Notes: a model not told the origin generated them from the sequence alone. 64,000 bases of DNA from Garcia nutans (GCA_947685225.1 CANTUV010000062.1:14342501-14406500), one strand, 5' to 3'; positions 49,766 to 62,852 are shown, counted from the stretch's first letter. Made by a program: numbers and translations.

Positions 49766-49802
49766 AGAATTCAATACTACTTTTAAAATTTCTATGGTTT
49801 TA

Positions 49803-49866
49803 ATTCCATATATTGTACATACATTTTCTTCGGTATTCCATATATTGTACATACATTTTCTTCGGT
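49803..49866. repeat. Exact 32-bp tandem duplication
   Basis: ATTCCATATATTGTACATAC starts both 49803-49834 and 49835-49866; the two 32-base units appear identical. Confidence 0.85.
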
Positions 49867-50203
49867 ACACTTACTTTCTTTTTAGTTCTATAAAATCATA
49901 AAAATAATTACTTTAACTATTTTAAAGCCCTATTATCCATATTTCATATTTATAGTAAAATTTGATTCTAAGACCATAGGAGCATTTTCATAATTTCTTA
50001 TCTCTTTAAAATTCTTTTCTAGAAATACTAATTAAATCCATACCTGGATTTAATTTTCCTCTTATTAATGCTTAGGAAACCTTATTTTTACTAGTTCTAA
50101 ATACCTAAAACATACAAAACATCATAATCAATCTGATATTTACTTATATATGCACATAATACAAAAAAAATTATTGCTTAAAATTTTCAGACATTACAAT
50201 ATC

Positions 50204-52682
50204 GACTTGAGGTCGATGCGTACCTAGTAGAACCCATAACTACTTTATTTATTACTTTCATAATCAAATTAACAATCCCTTGCTTTAGTTATAGTCATTA
50301 TTAATTTAAAATGCTTATATTATAATTTGTTTGTAATATGCTTTACATTATATTATTTTTACTGTGTAGTATTATTTTTTTTGCTTCGCTGTATATCATT
50401 TTTTATACATACCATGAGGCTCTATAGAAGATTACATTATTTACACTGTATAATAAAATTTAGCTTTCAGAGGAAGGATGTAAAAGCTATTGTGTTACTC
50501 TGATCCTGCATCAGTAGTTATTATGGAGTGAGCTTTCATCTCATTGAGAATATAGCATATACATACATATATGGGGGCTGTACAAGGTTAGGATTCATAT
50601 TTAAATAATTATCAATTCAAGAATAGTTCAACAATAATGAATATATCAATTAGGATTACATATAAAAGGGTAAGGTCATTCTCATTGATAAAAGCCATAA
50701 TAGTACAATACAATAATATTTTTTATTCAATATATGGCAATAACTTCTCTCTTTCAATACAGTAATTCATATAAGTTCACATAAGTTTTTTCTATCAATA
50801 AGAGGTCTATGGCTAGTTATCGGTCCAATAGAATAATTATAATAAATGTACCCATTGGTCCTCACACAAAGAGTTATACCAATAATTCAAGAACAATATA
50901 GTAAAACAATACCAATGGACAACAAAAGGAAATTCCATTGGAAGGTATCAATAATAATCAATATAGAAAGAAGCATGGTTAAACAATAGCAAGCAATTAG
51001 GGTAACCACATTGATATGCATACTATAATTCTCACTTGTTCCGCATAACCTTTAGTAGTCCTCGATTCAAGTGTCGACATCTCGATTAGTCTACAATTTT
51101 ATTTAGACATAAGGTTCAATTTATTATTTGGAAATTAAAGTTTCAAATATCTTTTATATCCTTTTGTAAATGAATATTTTTTCTAAACAAAAAGAATCAC
51201 TTGTTATCATGCAAATTGTCTGATGTTGGCAAATTATGTATTTTTACTGTCTTGCCACCTTGACAAATGTAAATTGTGATGCAAACACATAGAAATGTGA
51301 GATAAGGGATAAAAACTTTTGGATCTCACTCTCACGAGGAATGATAAGCAAGTGCGATAGATGGTGAAAGATTAGAAACAACAAGTACACATATATTATA
51401 ATCGTCTCAGCACCATATCTAGCACAAGCTAGGTGTTCATCTCAGAATCACCCTCTGATGAGCATTGCCTCCGTGAGCCACATGTAGAGACTGAAAATTA
51501 CAATTCATTTTTTAAAAAGGAGTTTAAAAGCATTTTAAAACCAATTTTTGCTTTGTGACACTTAATTGTGAGATAAAAATAGATGTAGATGATGGACTAG
51601 GGCATGTAAAAATAATTGTTTTACATGCGATCAAGTCCAACATCAAGAATCAAACAAATAAGTACAATCAATAAAAAAAATGCAACATAGCATATATATT
51701 AAACAAAATGTATGATTGTGAGCGAGCCAAATGGAGTCGTTTCTCGATGCAGAATGAGAATAGCATTTCAAAAGGTGGGACCGATTCTCGATATTGGGTT
51801 TAATAATGGCATTCTACTAATTACTAAGTTAAGTGATCTAAATGTGTCATTCTTTGCATTTACCAAGAAGTCTTTTAGATATGTGACTCTAATGATAGTT
51901 TATAATGAGAAATATATAGCAAAACAAGAACATGGATCCATACGTTTGATGAAAGTATTAATCATAATAAGGAAAGGTGAAAGCTAAAAACATAATAACT
52001 TTACATGGCCTTTTTAATACAAATAAACCAAACTAAATATTGGGAAATATATTTAAAGCATTCATATACAATAGCTTTATCATGGATTCTCAATTAAATT
52101 AATCAGAAGAAATATAAAGATATGCATAAGAAATCATGTCCCTTTATGTTTTCAAGCTATCATGTGATCAAAACTAGGTGATTTCCTCATTCCAAGTAAA
52201 GAACATATTTAAGTTAATATGTCAACAACAAAACAATGCAAAAAGAGTTCAAAATTTTATTTTTAAATCATTAAAAGCATTATGGAAATATAACCCTCAG
52301 GTTTACCAAAGTAAATTTGATGTTCTTTCGTATTTAGAACAATTTCACTTTGATTAAGCTAATAAAATTAGAAAAGAGATTTATAGAATGAATATATTGA
52401 CCTGAAAGTAATGAACACACCAGATTTTAATAGTCCAAATTCATATGGGATTGGTTTGCTATTAACCTTGAAATTGATCAATCTAGCTCTTCCACAAATA
52501 AGGTTAAAAAGGTCCCTTGGAGATCACTACTTTGGTACTTCTTCTTTTTGGATCAAATGGGAACTAGAATAAGGATGTTTTCATGTTCAAAACTTATAAC
52601 TAAGCTACTAGATTAAATGGAGAATGGTCTTTGGTTGCATATCACTTAAGTGCCTTTATGGGTAGTTTTTCAGTTATTAGGT
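50204..52682. other. Non-coding, probably retroelement-derived
   Basis: Moderately AT-rich. It contains phrases such as GCAATAACTTCTC and CTGTATAATAAAATTTAG that recur loosely near 54010, suggesting decayed LTR sequence. No protein homology was seen. Confidence 0.45.
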
Positions 52683-54111
52683 TGTAACACTCCCCCTCCC
52701 CTAACACACCCCTTATGGGTTAGATTTTTAGGGTATTTATAGGGTTAGGGATTTAAGGGATAGGTCTTAGATGGGATAAAGGTTGTTTTAGATAATGATC
52801 ATCAGGTTGGATAGGGATTGAAGTAGTTGAATCCTCCAAGGACTCAAAAAGAAGTATTTTAGTCCTGTTTGGATTGGTACATCCATGCTACTATTTGATA
52901 CATCCACACCGATGTCCATCCTAAATTGGGCTGGGCTAGCTTGAGGTTCATTTTAGTGGGTTTTGGGCCTAAAAGGGGTATATCCTCATAAATGGTTCAA
53001 GGGAACAGGTCAAGTCTCTTCCAAACTGGGCATGTTTATAAGTTTTTGGCTGGTTTTTGTGTTCTCGGACTATGTTCATCACAAGTGAGTTTGTTTTCAT
53101 TCTAGCAAGCCTATTTAACTAATTTTATAGGTTTATTCAAGGGAATCAACCCAAACCTGAAAACCATTCAGATAAAATCATATACTAACAGTTTACCCCC
53201 ACGTTAATAGAATTCAATCGAGGCTTTTCCTTTTTGAATGATATTTAAGTTTCACATAAGTGTGACGCTTCGAGGGTTCATGTCGGTATAAGTCATTGGA
53301 GAAATTCCACTAAGTTTCTTTTTTTTAACAAAATATTAGCACACTTTAAATGAATGGTTTAAACCATACTACAATATGCAATTTTATCTCTCCTAGTAAT
53401 CTTAGTCCCACCAGATCACCCTTAAGGTACTATAGCACTAGCATGATGACCCGAATAGTGTACTTGTAAAACAACTAACCATAAAGCAATGCAGTCAGTT
53501 GTAAACTAAGTAAGTGTTCAAGTTTTTCAGTTTATTTTTAGTTTCATCCTTATTAAAGTACCTTAATTAGCTTATTAAAGTTTCTAGTATTGTACCTCAT
53601 ACCACTATTATTGTTATCAAATGGATCCTTACTTAACCTCTTTTGGAGGAATTTATATTTCTATTTCTTTTTGTTTATACTATCATGGAATTTCATCCCC
53701 TATCTAGCAAAACTTTCTATTTTAGAATTTATGACCATTATCCAAATTATTAATTTTACTACCATTACTTCCCTCTCTCCTATTAACCCAGTTTGACCAT
53801 AATCTTTTTTTCTTATTATTACATATGCCATTTCTATTATAAGGTTTCCAATCATAACAAGAGATAGAATAAAAATCAATAAATACAATTAATAAGGAGT
53901 TAAATTTTTAGTGGAAACAGAAAATGAAGGTCCAAGTAAACAGCAATTGTGAATAGCAAATGATAGCAATGTGGCATTCAGTAGCGATCAGGCCATGAGC
54001 AAGTAATTTGGGCAATAACTTCTCCCTTTGCTCATATTAGCCTTAGTGTACACCGTATAGTGGCTTATTCCTCACCAGAGTTGGGCCATATCACATTGTT
54101 AGAACATTAAA
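52683..54111. other. LTR-like segment, ends uncertain
   Basis: Starts TGTAACACTCCCCCTCCCC, which resembles a Tekay-type LTR edge. A TG...CA partner could be ...AACATTAAACA at 54111, but the flanks are TAGGT and TAGGA rather than a perfect duplication. No primer site is adjacent. Listed as a possibility only. Confidence 0.25.
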
Positions 54112-57100
54112 CATAGGATTCAATAAGTGATCAATGATATTCAAGTTTTCAATTTAATTCATCCTCTATTCAATAATGGCTCAGCAGGGTTAAGAATAAG
54201 TGGCTATGTAAGCAACAATAGAATTTGGTGATCAAATTTATTTGAATAATAAAAGAAATCACCCTGTTATTAGGAAATTCAATTAAAAATCAATTTACAT
54301 ATGGCATAATTAATAAATTAGGACACCATCTTACTAAAGTCAAATAGTAGTACTCATTAATAAAACAATCAAGGACCTCATTGAGTATAATTCTTTTAAT
54401 TTTGTTTACTTTCATTTTGTCATCTTGCTTAATATTTTCACATTTTAATTTTCTCAATTTATTTGATTGCGTTTCATTATCTTTATACGTGTTACCTAAG
54501 AATTTCATTGTTCGAGCCTACAAACATACCTTGTCCCTACTTTTATTTATGTTTTTGTTATTACCATATCTTATTAATTATTTTTTCTTTGTTTCTCTTG
54601 CTTATTCCATAGTGTAGCTAGGATTTTTGTTCATTATCAATTTACGTTCATAACTATTTAGGTACTTACTATTCAACTTGATTTTTAGTTTATATTAACT
54701 TCTTATACAGGCCTAGTTATTGTTCTTAAGTTCCTTTATTTATATTCCCCTTTTAATTTATACAACTTCACATATGTTCTATCCTAAAGGTTTGATTCTC
54801 CGTGTTCCATAACATATGGATATATTTTCCATGATGCTCATGTTTATATTTGATTCACCTACAAGCTCCTATTAATTGTTCCAATTTATGTGGCCTTCTA
54901 CACTTCATTGTCAAGACCAAAATTTATTTTTATTTCTCCTCCACACTTAGTGATCTTTCTACATGGAAGCTTGTAATTGGAGGGACAACATCCCGCTAAA
55001 GAGCTTCTGGCTTTTTGAAGCTAAAGATCATACCTCTTTGAGTTCATGGTGACCACCCATTTTTCATGCTGCAACCTTGCCCTCTACACTGACTGTATGC
55101 CGTTTTGCCAAAAACATCATCAAGTGCATCTAGATGACTCACAGTCGCTCCCTAATGAATGTAATCACAAGATATGGACTATGGTTTGAGGAGATATTGA
55201 GCGTGTAGCCTCTATCTCTTCTGAGACTCAAGTATATTTCTCCTTCTTGTGAACCGGTTACGTATTGGTTGACATGGGTGTAAAATTGCTATCACTCTCT
55301 ATACTTGTGATTGTTAACACTTCTAAGTGAAGATGTTGTTGGTGTACTCTAGCATGTAGTCGTGCCCAAAAAGATCCAATCTCACCTTTTAGATCTATTA
55401 AAGAACTTGTATTTTTTTTAAGTCATAAGGAAAAAATATTTGATTCAAACATTAGTACATTCCAATTTAGTTGCTATATTTGTTATATTTAATTTATTTA
55501 TTTATGAATGAAGTTAATTTATTTTTACTTATTGCATGGTAATTGCATAGTATTTTAATAATTAAAAGAAGATACTAAGACATAAAAAGGAAGTTGGTTC
55601 CAATGACCAGATATATTGGGGGTGCTAGGCCAAATCTCACATTTCTCATACCTACTAAACTTTCCAAACCCTATAAAAGTTGGAGGCACTTTAGGAATTG
55701 AGCCTACCAGCTCTTTTTTATTTTTTTGATCCATCTAGATGGTGACTTTTAATCTCCAGTCTTAGACCCAAGTTCTCTAAAATTTTAAACCTAACCGTGC
55801 CAAAAGTCGCAATAACTATTTTCACAAAGAATTTGATGTGAAAATCCAAGCTCACATATACATTTAGCATATATTTGATATACTAATTAAAGTATACTAG
55901 AGCAATTGGGTATTTCTAAAAAAAAGCCTAAAAAATTGAAATGTAGCATAATTTTTTCTAAACTATTCAACCATGTTAAAATAATAATAAAAGATACGCT
56001 CTTTAATAAGAAGAAAATAAAATTTTTACACTACTTTTTACAAGACGGTAACAACTCTAGAAAATTTATTTTTATTATTTTATTTTTTTATTTTTTTGAT
56101 TAATTACATATGGAGAAGAGATAACACCTGGACTCAAATCTGAGACCTAAATGGAAGCAACACATACTCCTGACTACCAGATTATATCTTACAGCTCTAA
56201 AAAGCAATGTTTAAATTTAAATTGGAAAGCATTTCATTCAATTATATTAAATTCTCAAAAAGAAAAAAAAAAGAAAAGAAAAAGTAATCATTGAACAATC
56301 TTTTCCAAAAAATCTTTTCTCATAACATAAAGTGTTCATTCCCTTCTAAAAAATTTCATTCAAAATTTTCTTATTACATATATAATGTAAATAACAATAC
56401 TAATTCATGAAATGGGCTTTTTTTTAATATATATATATATATATATATTACAATGAGAAGGGAAAACCGATTTTAGTTTTACACTTATCGTTAGGTAATG
56501 TTTCGACGTATGTGAAAAAGGGCTTATCAATCATCTTAATTAATTATCCTAATAAGATGAATAGAGCGAATATTAAGATTTAAATACAATTTAAAATAAT
56601 TCCTATCCAAATAAAAACAATAAAAGAAAGAAAAATCTATGTTACCAACACCATGCTTAGCCTTTATAAATGTTTTCTTTTTTTTAACTTTTTTCTTGGA
56701 AAAACATATGTGCAAAGTGCAATTTAATATTGCCCTCCAACTTTGGCAAATGGGATTTTGGCTTTTTTCTATTATTATTTAAATTTTAACTTTTTTTATT
56801 CCTATAAGTGCATGGATTTTCTTAAAATTGCAACTCTAAAAATCAACGTTTAAATTCAATTGCAATTTTTTTTAGTGTCGTGGTTTCAATTATAGGGTCT
56901 TTTTTTAACAAAAAATACAATGGTTTAAAAATTTTGTACTTGGTAAAAAAATTTCATGACTTAAACAACAATTTTTTTTAATATATTAAAACTAGCAATT
57001 AACGTATATTTAGGATTTATTTTGCAACAAATTATTTTTAATAGTAATATTTATGGTCTTGAGAAGTTTAGCAATTAAAAAATAAAAAATAATAATGCAA

Positions 57101-58967
57101 TACTAACAACTATATTTAAATAGCAATCAACTATAATAATATAACTAACTAAAAATTAATAGTGTTTTTAAAAAATCAGACCAAACTAACTTATTGAAAT
57201 GGGTTAATCGAAAATCAAGATTGATCCGGTTTAAAAATACCATAAAGTTGAATTTATAAAAGTTAGCCAAAATCAATAAAATCGATTGAATTAAACCGAA
57301 TTGGGTCAAAACCAAACATAATCGATTTTCTAAATTTTAAGTCCTTTTTCAATAAAAATAAAAAAATTTAGATTCATTATATATATGTATATTAAATTTA
57401 ATATATGATATTTTTTTAATTGATAAAGCATATTTTTATTATTTTAAAATTTTTATTTTAAAATTTCTATGATTTTTAGATTTTTTATTAATATCTACAA
57501 ATAAAAAATTATATATAATTATATTATTTAATTCGAATAAACTTGGTTAAACCAATTAAACCATAGATCAATTATTAATTTAATTAGATATCTGGTTGGA
57601 TTTTAAAAACACTAAAAATGGGCGTCATTGCCAGTTTAAAGGGACATTATAATATTTGCATCAAAATATATGAACAAAATTAAATTTTCATATTTTGGTT
57701 TTAAATATATTTAATTAGATTAAAGAAAAATAAAGAAATGACAATTTACAGTGTAAAAGCAAGATATCTTAATATTTAATTTTGAATTCGTCTGTATATT
57801 CATCTCATTTTTTTAACTTCAAGGGGATGTTAAAGAATATATCTTCTGTATTAGGAATATATCATTTGTATTAGAAATTATATTCCTAAAACAATCTCTT
57901 ATGTGTATCTTCCTAATTTAATCTTCCTATATAGTTAGTATTTCCTTGTTGATTTCTTTTCAATTATTTTCTTCACAGTCCCTACACGTATGATATAAAA
58001 TATGCTTTTTGGTCGGCTCCCTCATATTTGTGTCCCTTATAGAGTTATCAAGTGCCAAACCCTACCCAGATTAATTAAACTCAAAAAGCTCCACATTCTT
58101 TCTTTTCAAGGTATCTTTTTGCTTAGTTTCTTTGTGTTTTTGTGTATATTATATAGGAAAATTCTAATGGTTTCTTTCAACACATGTGTAAATTTTGAAT
58201 AAATATTTTTATATGGATAATTAAACAGGAATCTAATGATGAAGAGATGTGCTTGGAGAAGACTAAATAAGTGCAGTGTTTGCACACCCTCTGTGGTGGG
58301 TTTGATGATCGGTTCTTTGCTTGCTCTTCTCTTTGGTAATTTCTTCTATACATTCCACACTCTTTTCTAATATGAAAATTTGTATGTATAATTCTCATAA
58401 ACTTATATATAAGAGAACTATCCATGTTCAGAAGATAGTATTAGCCATGCTCTTGCTTTTATTTACTTATATTTTTAAATTCTTAAATCGTGTTTTGCCT
58501 CTTATTCAATGTAAATAAATTTGAAGTTTAAAAAAATTATCATTTATAATAAAAATAATTTAATTTTATGAAATTTTATTTGTAAAAACAAATGAGGATT
58601 TTTATCAGTATCTAATATGAAAACAAGAAATTTTATAAAATTAAAATTTTTATTTTTGTTAAATATGGCCATAGGATATGCATTTGAATTATACTTCATC
58701 AATCCTATAAAGATAGACATATTTCTTATTTCATAAAGATTAAAAAATAGTTATTTTTATTAAAAATATAAATTTGTATATATTTTTCTAATATATCCTT
58801 ATTTTATCATGTAATGCATTGAATAAGTAACACTAAATAGAGATATTATAGATATTTAATGTGATAATTAATTTATTAAAATAATGAGTAAAGTATAATT
58901 TAGAACAGATTATTAGGGATGTAAAAGTCCTAACTAATTCACTCAACTTTAATTTCATGCATAGTTT
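54112..58967. other. Non-coding intergenic region
   Basis: AT-rich with no coding homology. A GC-richer patch at 54960-55390 and a (TA)n tract near 56429-56448 stand out. 57820-57980 has a purine tract followed by TGTTAAAGAATATATC and ends in TTCTTCACA, which recalls a very short copia LTR, but no duplication was seen. A 45-codon ATG frame at 58236 (MMKRCAWRRLNK…) has no recognised relatives. Confidence 0.5.
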
Positions 58968-61515
58968 TGTAATATCCCAAATTATACCCTAAAATTTTTG
59001 GAATGATTATTGTTGAAATTGGATAAAATGATATAAAGTATAAATGTTTAAGTGGGAAGATAAGAGAGGAGAAGAGAAGTGTGTATATGTTATATATATA
59101 GAGACATATACAACATATGCAAGTCAACAATGAGTTGGTCAAAAGAAATATTTAATTTTATTTGAATTAATTGAAATGGAAATTATTAAGTGGAAGATGA
59201 TATTTATGATTATTTTAATATTTTAATTGCTTGGTGGAGATTAATTGGAGAATTGTGCGGTTTAAAAGTTGAGAGTTGTTTGACTTTTCCATTATCTTCT
59301 TCTTTCTTTCTTCAAAAGCCGGCCACCATTATCAACAAAGGAAGAGAGGGTTTTGTGATTTTCTAACTCAAGATTTGAAGGTGTTTCTAGTGATCAAGTT
59401 GGAAATCTAAGGGTTTTCATCACTTTTGGTAAGTTTTCAACTTGATTCTTTGGTTTTCTTTTGAGTTTGTGTATTGAGCTTGGTGTATGGTTGATGATGA
59501 TGTGTGTATGTTTGATTATGGTGTATTTGAGAGTGTTTGGTCTTATTGGCTTTGATTTTGGGTTTGGTTTGAAGGAAAGGTTAAGTTTGGTGTTGGAAAG
59601 CAAGTGTTGTGTTTTGAGTATGTGATGAGTTGTGATGATGGTTATGATTGGTGTTTGATGTATGTATTGAGTTGTTTTGGTGTTTTTAAAAGTTTATTAT
59701 GGTTTATTGATGTGTTTGGTTAAGTTTGTTTGGAGTGGAAAATGGTAAAAGAAAGAGGTTTGATGGATGTGGTGTTGTTGCCAGAATCAAGATTTTTGGC
59801 CTGACACACCCATGAGCACGGCCAAGTCTTTAGGCGTGTAAATGGTTGTGTTTTCTGGATGGGTGACACGACCAGTGACATGCCCATGTCACTGAGCGTC
59901 TCACAGCTTCTGTGTTGGAGTAGTATTGACACATCCAGTGACACGCCCATGTCACTTAGCATGTTATAGCTACTGTGATGTTGGTGGATTGACACGTCCA
60001 GTGACACGCTCATGTCATTGAGCGTGTCATAGCCACTGTGTTGAGGGAGGATTGACACGGCCAGTGACACGCCCATATCACTGAGCTTGTCAAAGCTTCT
60101 GTATTGTGGGTTTAGGGCACGGTTAGGGACACGCCCGTGTTGTTGAGCGTGTCATGTGTAGAGTTTGCCCTAGTTGGTTTTTATCCTTATTTCCTTGTGT
60201 GCATCTCTAAGTGAGTGTGTATCATCACCTTTGGATTAGGTTTTGAAGAGTTTGAGTTGCCCTAATCCAAGTGTTGAAGGATTCTTGGAAGAGGAAGTGG
60301 TTAGATAGGTGTGAGTTGCTCTTGAGGTAAGTACAAACCCTACATGATTGCATACATTTATATGACATTGGGACTTAACACATTTAGTTGTAAATGTGTT
60401 AAGTAATTTATTACATTATTGATACATTTGATTAATGCTATGATTTGCATAGTGTGAAAGATATAATGATTACTAAAAATGTATGTCCAATGCAATTGGT
60501 TATGTATATCCTAATGATGAGATTTGAAGCCATTATTGTTGGCTATAATGATTAATTGGGGCATGTTTGCCTAGATGATTATGAGAACATGAGAATGGAA
60601 TTGATATTGAAATAATAAAAGAATTGTGTGCCTAGTATGTTATTTAATTTTCAGAGTTTTGTTATTGGTGGCATGTCTAAAAGTAACAATCCCTTGAAGC
60701 TGGGTTGGGCTTGGTCCTTGAAGCCAAGTTGGGTTGAAGTTTAGCATGCTTAACTCCCCTTGAAGCTTGGTTGGGCCTAGTCCTTAAAGCCTAGTTGGGA
60801 TGTTACATATGAGATGTTTCTCATTGTGATAATGAATCATCTAAGGGCTTGATAAATGTGATTAATGAACCAAAACAGTAACTCTGGAAGTTGAATGGCA
60901 TATTAGTTTCTTTTGGGCCCATGCTTGTCTTTGTTTAAATGTGAATCATAAATGATGAAACAAATGAATAATATAATTTAATGTAAGGTTTTGAAATATG
61001 ATATTCTTATGGATTGTTTATAATATTTGAAAGTATGACATTTGCATTACATTAAAGCATATTTTTGCATTATATTAAAGCATATTGTTATCAGGGTTTG
61101 TACCACTAAGCCTATGGCTTAGCGCGATTGTGGTTCATCTCGCAGGTGACAGGGTAGATCGGTTGAACCGGAGAGTTCAGATAGACCAAGTTGAGTCTAG
61201 GCTTGTGAAGCGTTGATTGTGGACTTCAAGATCAGAGACGAACTACCAAACATGTATAAATTTTATGTTTTGTAAATATTGATTTTGATGTATATATATG
61301 TAAATATCGCTACATTTTCCGCTGCTTAATAAAAAAAATATTTTATCTATTTTGTTTTATAATATAACTTAAATGTTTTAAGTTTTCTCATATTATTGTT
61401 AAAAGGAAAGATTGGGTTGTTTAATATAAGCCGCGACACTCCTGTATCCGATATATATATATATTACAGATATGATTGTATGTAGTGTGCGTATATGGGT
61501 TATAGGGGTGTTACA
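58968..61515 (+). repeat. 5' LTR of the plus-strand Tekay-like element
   Basis: Begins TGTAATATCCCAAATTATAC and ends ATAGGGGTGTTACA. It is followed by a tRNA-iMet primer site eight bases later. Length is 2548 bp. It contains a 63-bp tandem array (59802-60165) and a pair of ~43-bp direct repeats (60691-60733 and about 60757-60799; CCTTGAAGCTGGGTTGGGC / CCTTGAAGCTTGGTTGGGC). The 3' LTR lies beyond the window. Confidence 0.85.
59802..60165. repeat. 63-bp tandem array with internal dyads
   Basis: Units start at 59802, 59864, 59927, 59990, 60053 and about 60116 (the last partial): one of 62 bp, then four of exactly 63. Each holds TGACACGNCCAGTGACACGC, then CATGTCACTGAGCGTGTCA, so most units can fold on GTGACA/TGTCAC and TGACACG/CGTGTCA. 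Copies are diverged by several substitutions each. Confidence 0.92.
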
Positions 61516-61522
61516 ACTGTTT

Positions 61523-61535
61523 TGGTATCAGAGCC
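61523..61535 (+). other. Primer-binding site, tRNA-iMet
   Basis: TGGTATCAGAGCC complements the last 13 bases of plant initiator tRNA-Met and lies 7 bases after the LTR end. This is the usual primer for chromoviruses of this type. Confidence 0.93.
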
Positions 61536-61644
61536 TAGGTTTGAGATTCTCAACCTAGGTGAATTGTAAGAAAAAGAAAAATTTTGATTTTAAAATATGG
61601 TTTTTGAATAAGATACATGCTTTGGCACTGGCAGTTTCTGATCT

Positions 61645-62852
61645 TTGATGAGGCATATTCTGCTGTGTTTGCAGATATTGGTAGTGGTGGCGTCTCAGCC
61701 ACGTCAGTCCATAGAAGGTAGTGCTAAGAGTGTAGCTCCTGAAGAGAGTAGAGATGGAGCCAGGGTTGATAGAGCTGGAGAGGGACCTGCTCCTGTGCCA
61801 GAGAGACCAGCTGCTGATGAGATGCTACTAGTTTGGTTACGGCATGTAGTAGATTTGTTGAGGCAGGCTCCGGTGCAGCAGCCGCCAGCGCAACAATAGC
61901 CACAAGTACCGGTGAGGCAATATGATAAATTGAGGAAATTTGAGGCTGAGGATTTCTTTGGTACTACAGATATTGCAGTAGCTGAACAGTGGTTGGAGAG
62001 AGTGTAGAGGATATTAATTCAGTTGCAAGCCACTCCTGAAGAGAAATTTGATTATGCTAGATCACTTCCACATAAAGATGCTTATGATTGGTGAAAGACG
62101 GTTCCTCATGCGATGGATGATCCACCGACCTTGACTTATAATGATTTTCTGCGGGAGATTGAGTAGAAGTATACTCCGAGTGAGTATAAGGATGCTAAGA
62201 AGATGGAGTTTCTAAATCTGAGATACGATAACCGGACAGTGAGAGAGTATGAGATTGAGTATATCAGGTTGAGTCATTATGTCGGTGGAATTATTTCAGA
62301 TGAGATTAAGCAGTGCAGGAGATTTGAGGAGGGATTGAGGCCCTCTATTATGTGTATTTTTGCTTTTTCCCGGTATCAAGATTTTTCTCAGTTGGTTGCA
62401 GCAGCCAGGAGTGTGAGAGAGCATAGGGTATTACAGTAGCTGCTACTGAGGAGGAGATTAGAGTTGGGAGACCATAGTTTGAGTCAGGATCTTCATTTAT
62501 GAAGAGAGGTAGAGGAATTTTTATTCCAAGAGTCAGTAGGAGCCAGAGGCAGTCTGGTAGGTCAGTACAGTATCAAAGGCAGAGACCGAGACCTACAGTT
62601 TCTGTAGCTAATGCTTCGACTCCAGTGGTTCAGAGATCTATTCCACCTACATGTGTTCATTGTGGTAGGACACATGGAGGTGTTTGCTGGAAGACAGGTG
62701 GACCAAGAGTATATTTTAAATGTGGGTCACTGAATCATTTCATCAAAGATTGCCCTGAGCTATTGGAAGATAGACAGACTGATACTGCAGCTTCTCGACC
62801 TAGTGTCAGCAGAGGAGGTCGAGCGCGTAGAGGTTTTAGTAGAGATGGTTGA
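61645..62852 (+). pseudogene. gag of the plus-strand Tekay-like element
   Basis: Reading starts near ATG 61645 and is interrupted by stops TAG 61897, TAG near 62005, TGA near 62092 and TAG near 62164. A frameshift at about 62437 changes frame before the C-terminal part. Core gag motifs are FGTTDIAVAEQWLERV, FDYARSLPHKDAYDW and KYTPSEYKDAKKMEFLNLRY, with VREYEIEYIRLSHYVGG. The knuckle region has CVHCGRTHGGVCWKTG and then VYFKCGSLNHFIKDCPE, where the first cysteine of CX2CX4HX4C is tyrosine. The start codon choice is uncertain because upstream sequence (GTTTGCAG) and the family suggest the true N-terminus may lie a few codons later. Confidence 0.85.

Larger units (their letters stand above)
46142..50198 (-). 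repeat. Main part of the ~4.1 kb solo LTR
   Basis: Continuation of the LTR begun at 33536, after the duplicated CCTAT. It ends ...TCAGACATTACA at 50198, then ATATC. In minus-strand sense it starts TGTAATGTCTGAAAATTTT, similar to the starts of the Tekay-like LTRs here (TGTAACATCCAAAAATTT and TGTAATATCCCAAATT). Joined length is about 4.12 kb. A gypsy-like short repeat GTGACACAAAGTG occurs twice at 47430-47462. No primer site adjoins 33536 and no coding sequence is attached, which supports a solo LTR. Confidence 0.75.

Noticed and set aside
49635..49901. 88-codon frame with a glutamate run and the opposite-strand serine run
   Set aside because: Both are produced by the (GAA)n microsatellite within the solo LTR.
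51712..51987. 91-codon frame of normal composition
   Set aside because: No recognisable motif, no promoter context and it is surrounded by decayed repeats; probably chance.
56110..56190. Sequence resembling a tRNA B-box (GACTCAAATCTGAGACC) that could mark a SINE
   Set aside because: No A-box at the right distance, no poly-A or poly-T tail and no target duplication could be seen.
57829..57977. 149-bp TGTTAAAG...TTCTTCACA segment after a purine tract, like a short copia LTR
   Set aside because: No duplication, no primer site and no neighbouring copia coding sequence, so the resemblance is too weak to annotate.
58002..58370. Possible two-exon gene (ATG at 58002; GT at 58111; AG before 58229; ATG at 58236)
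   Set aside because: Splicing at the visible sites runs into a stop after two codons, and neither exon shows a recognised protein motif.
59720..60076. 118-codon minus-strand frame with a repeated ~21-residue motif
   Set aside because: It is a by-product of the 63-bp LTR tandem array, whose unit is a multiple of three. No codon-level constraint or homology is seen.
61523..61535. Match to an initiator tRNA-Met end
   Set aside because: Only 13 bases match and they directly follow an LTR; it is a primer-binding site, not a tRNA gene. The same applies to the tRNA-Asp match at 44792-44809.
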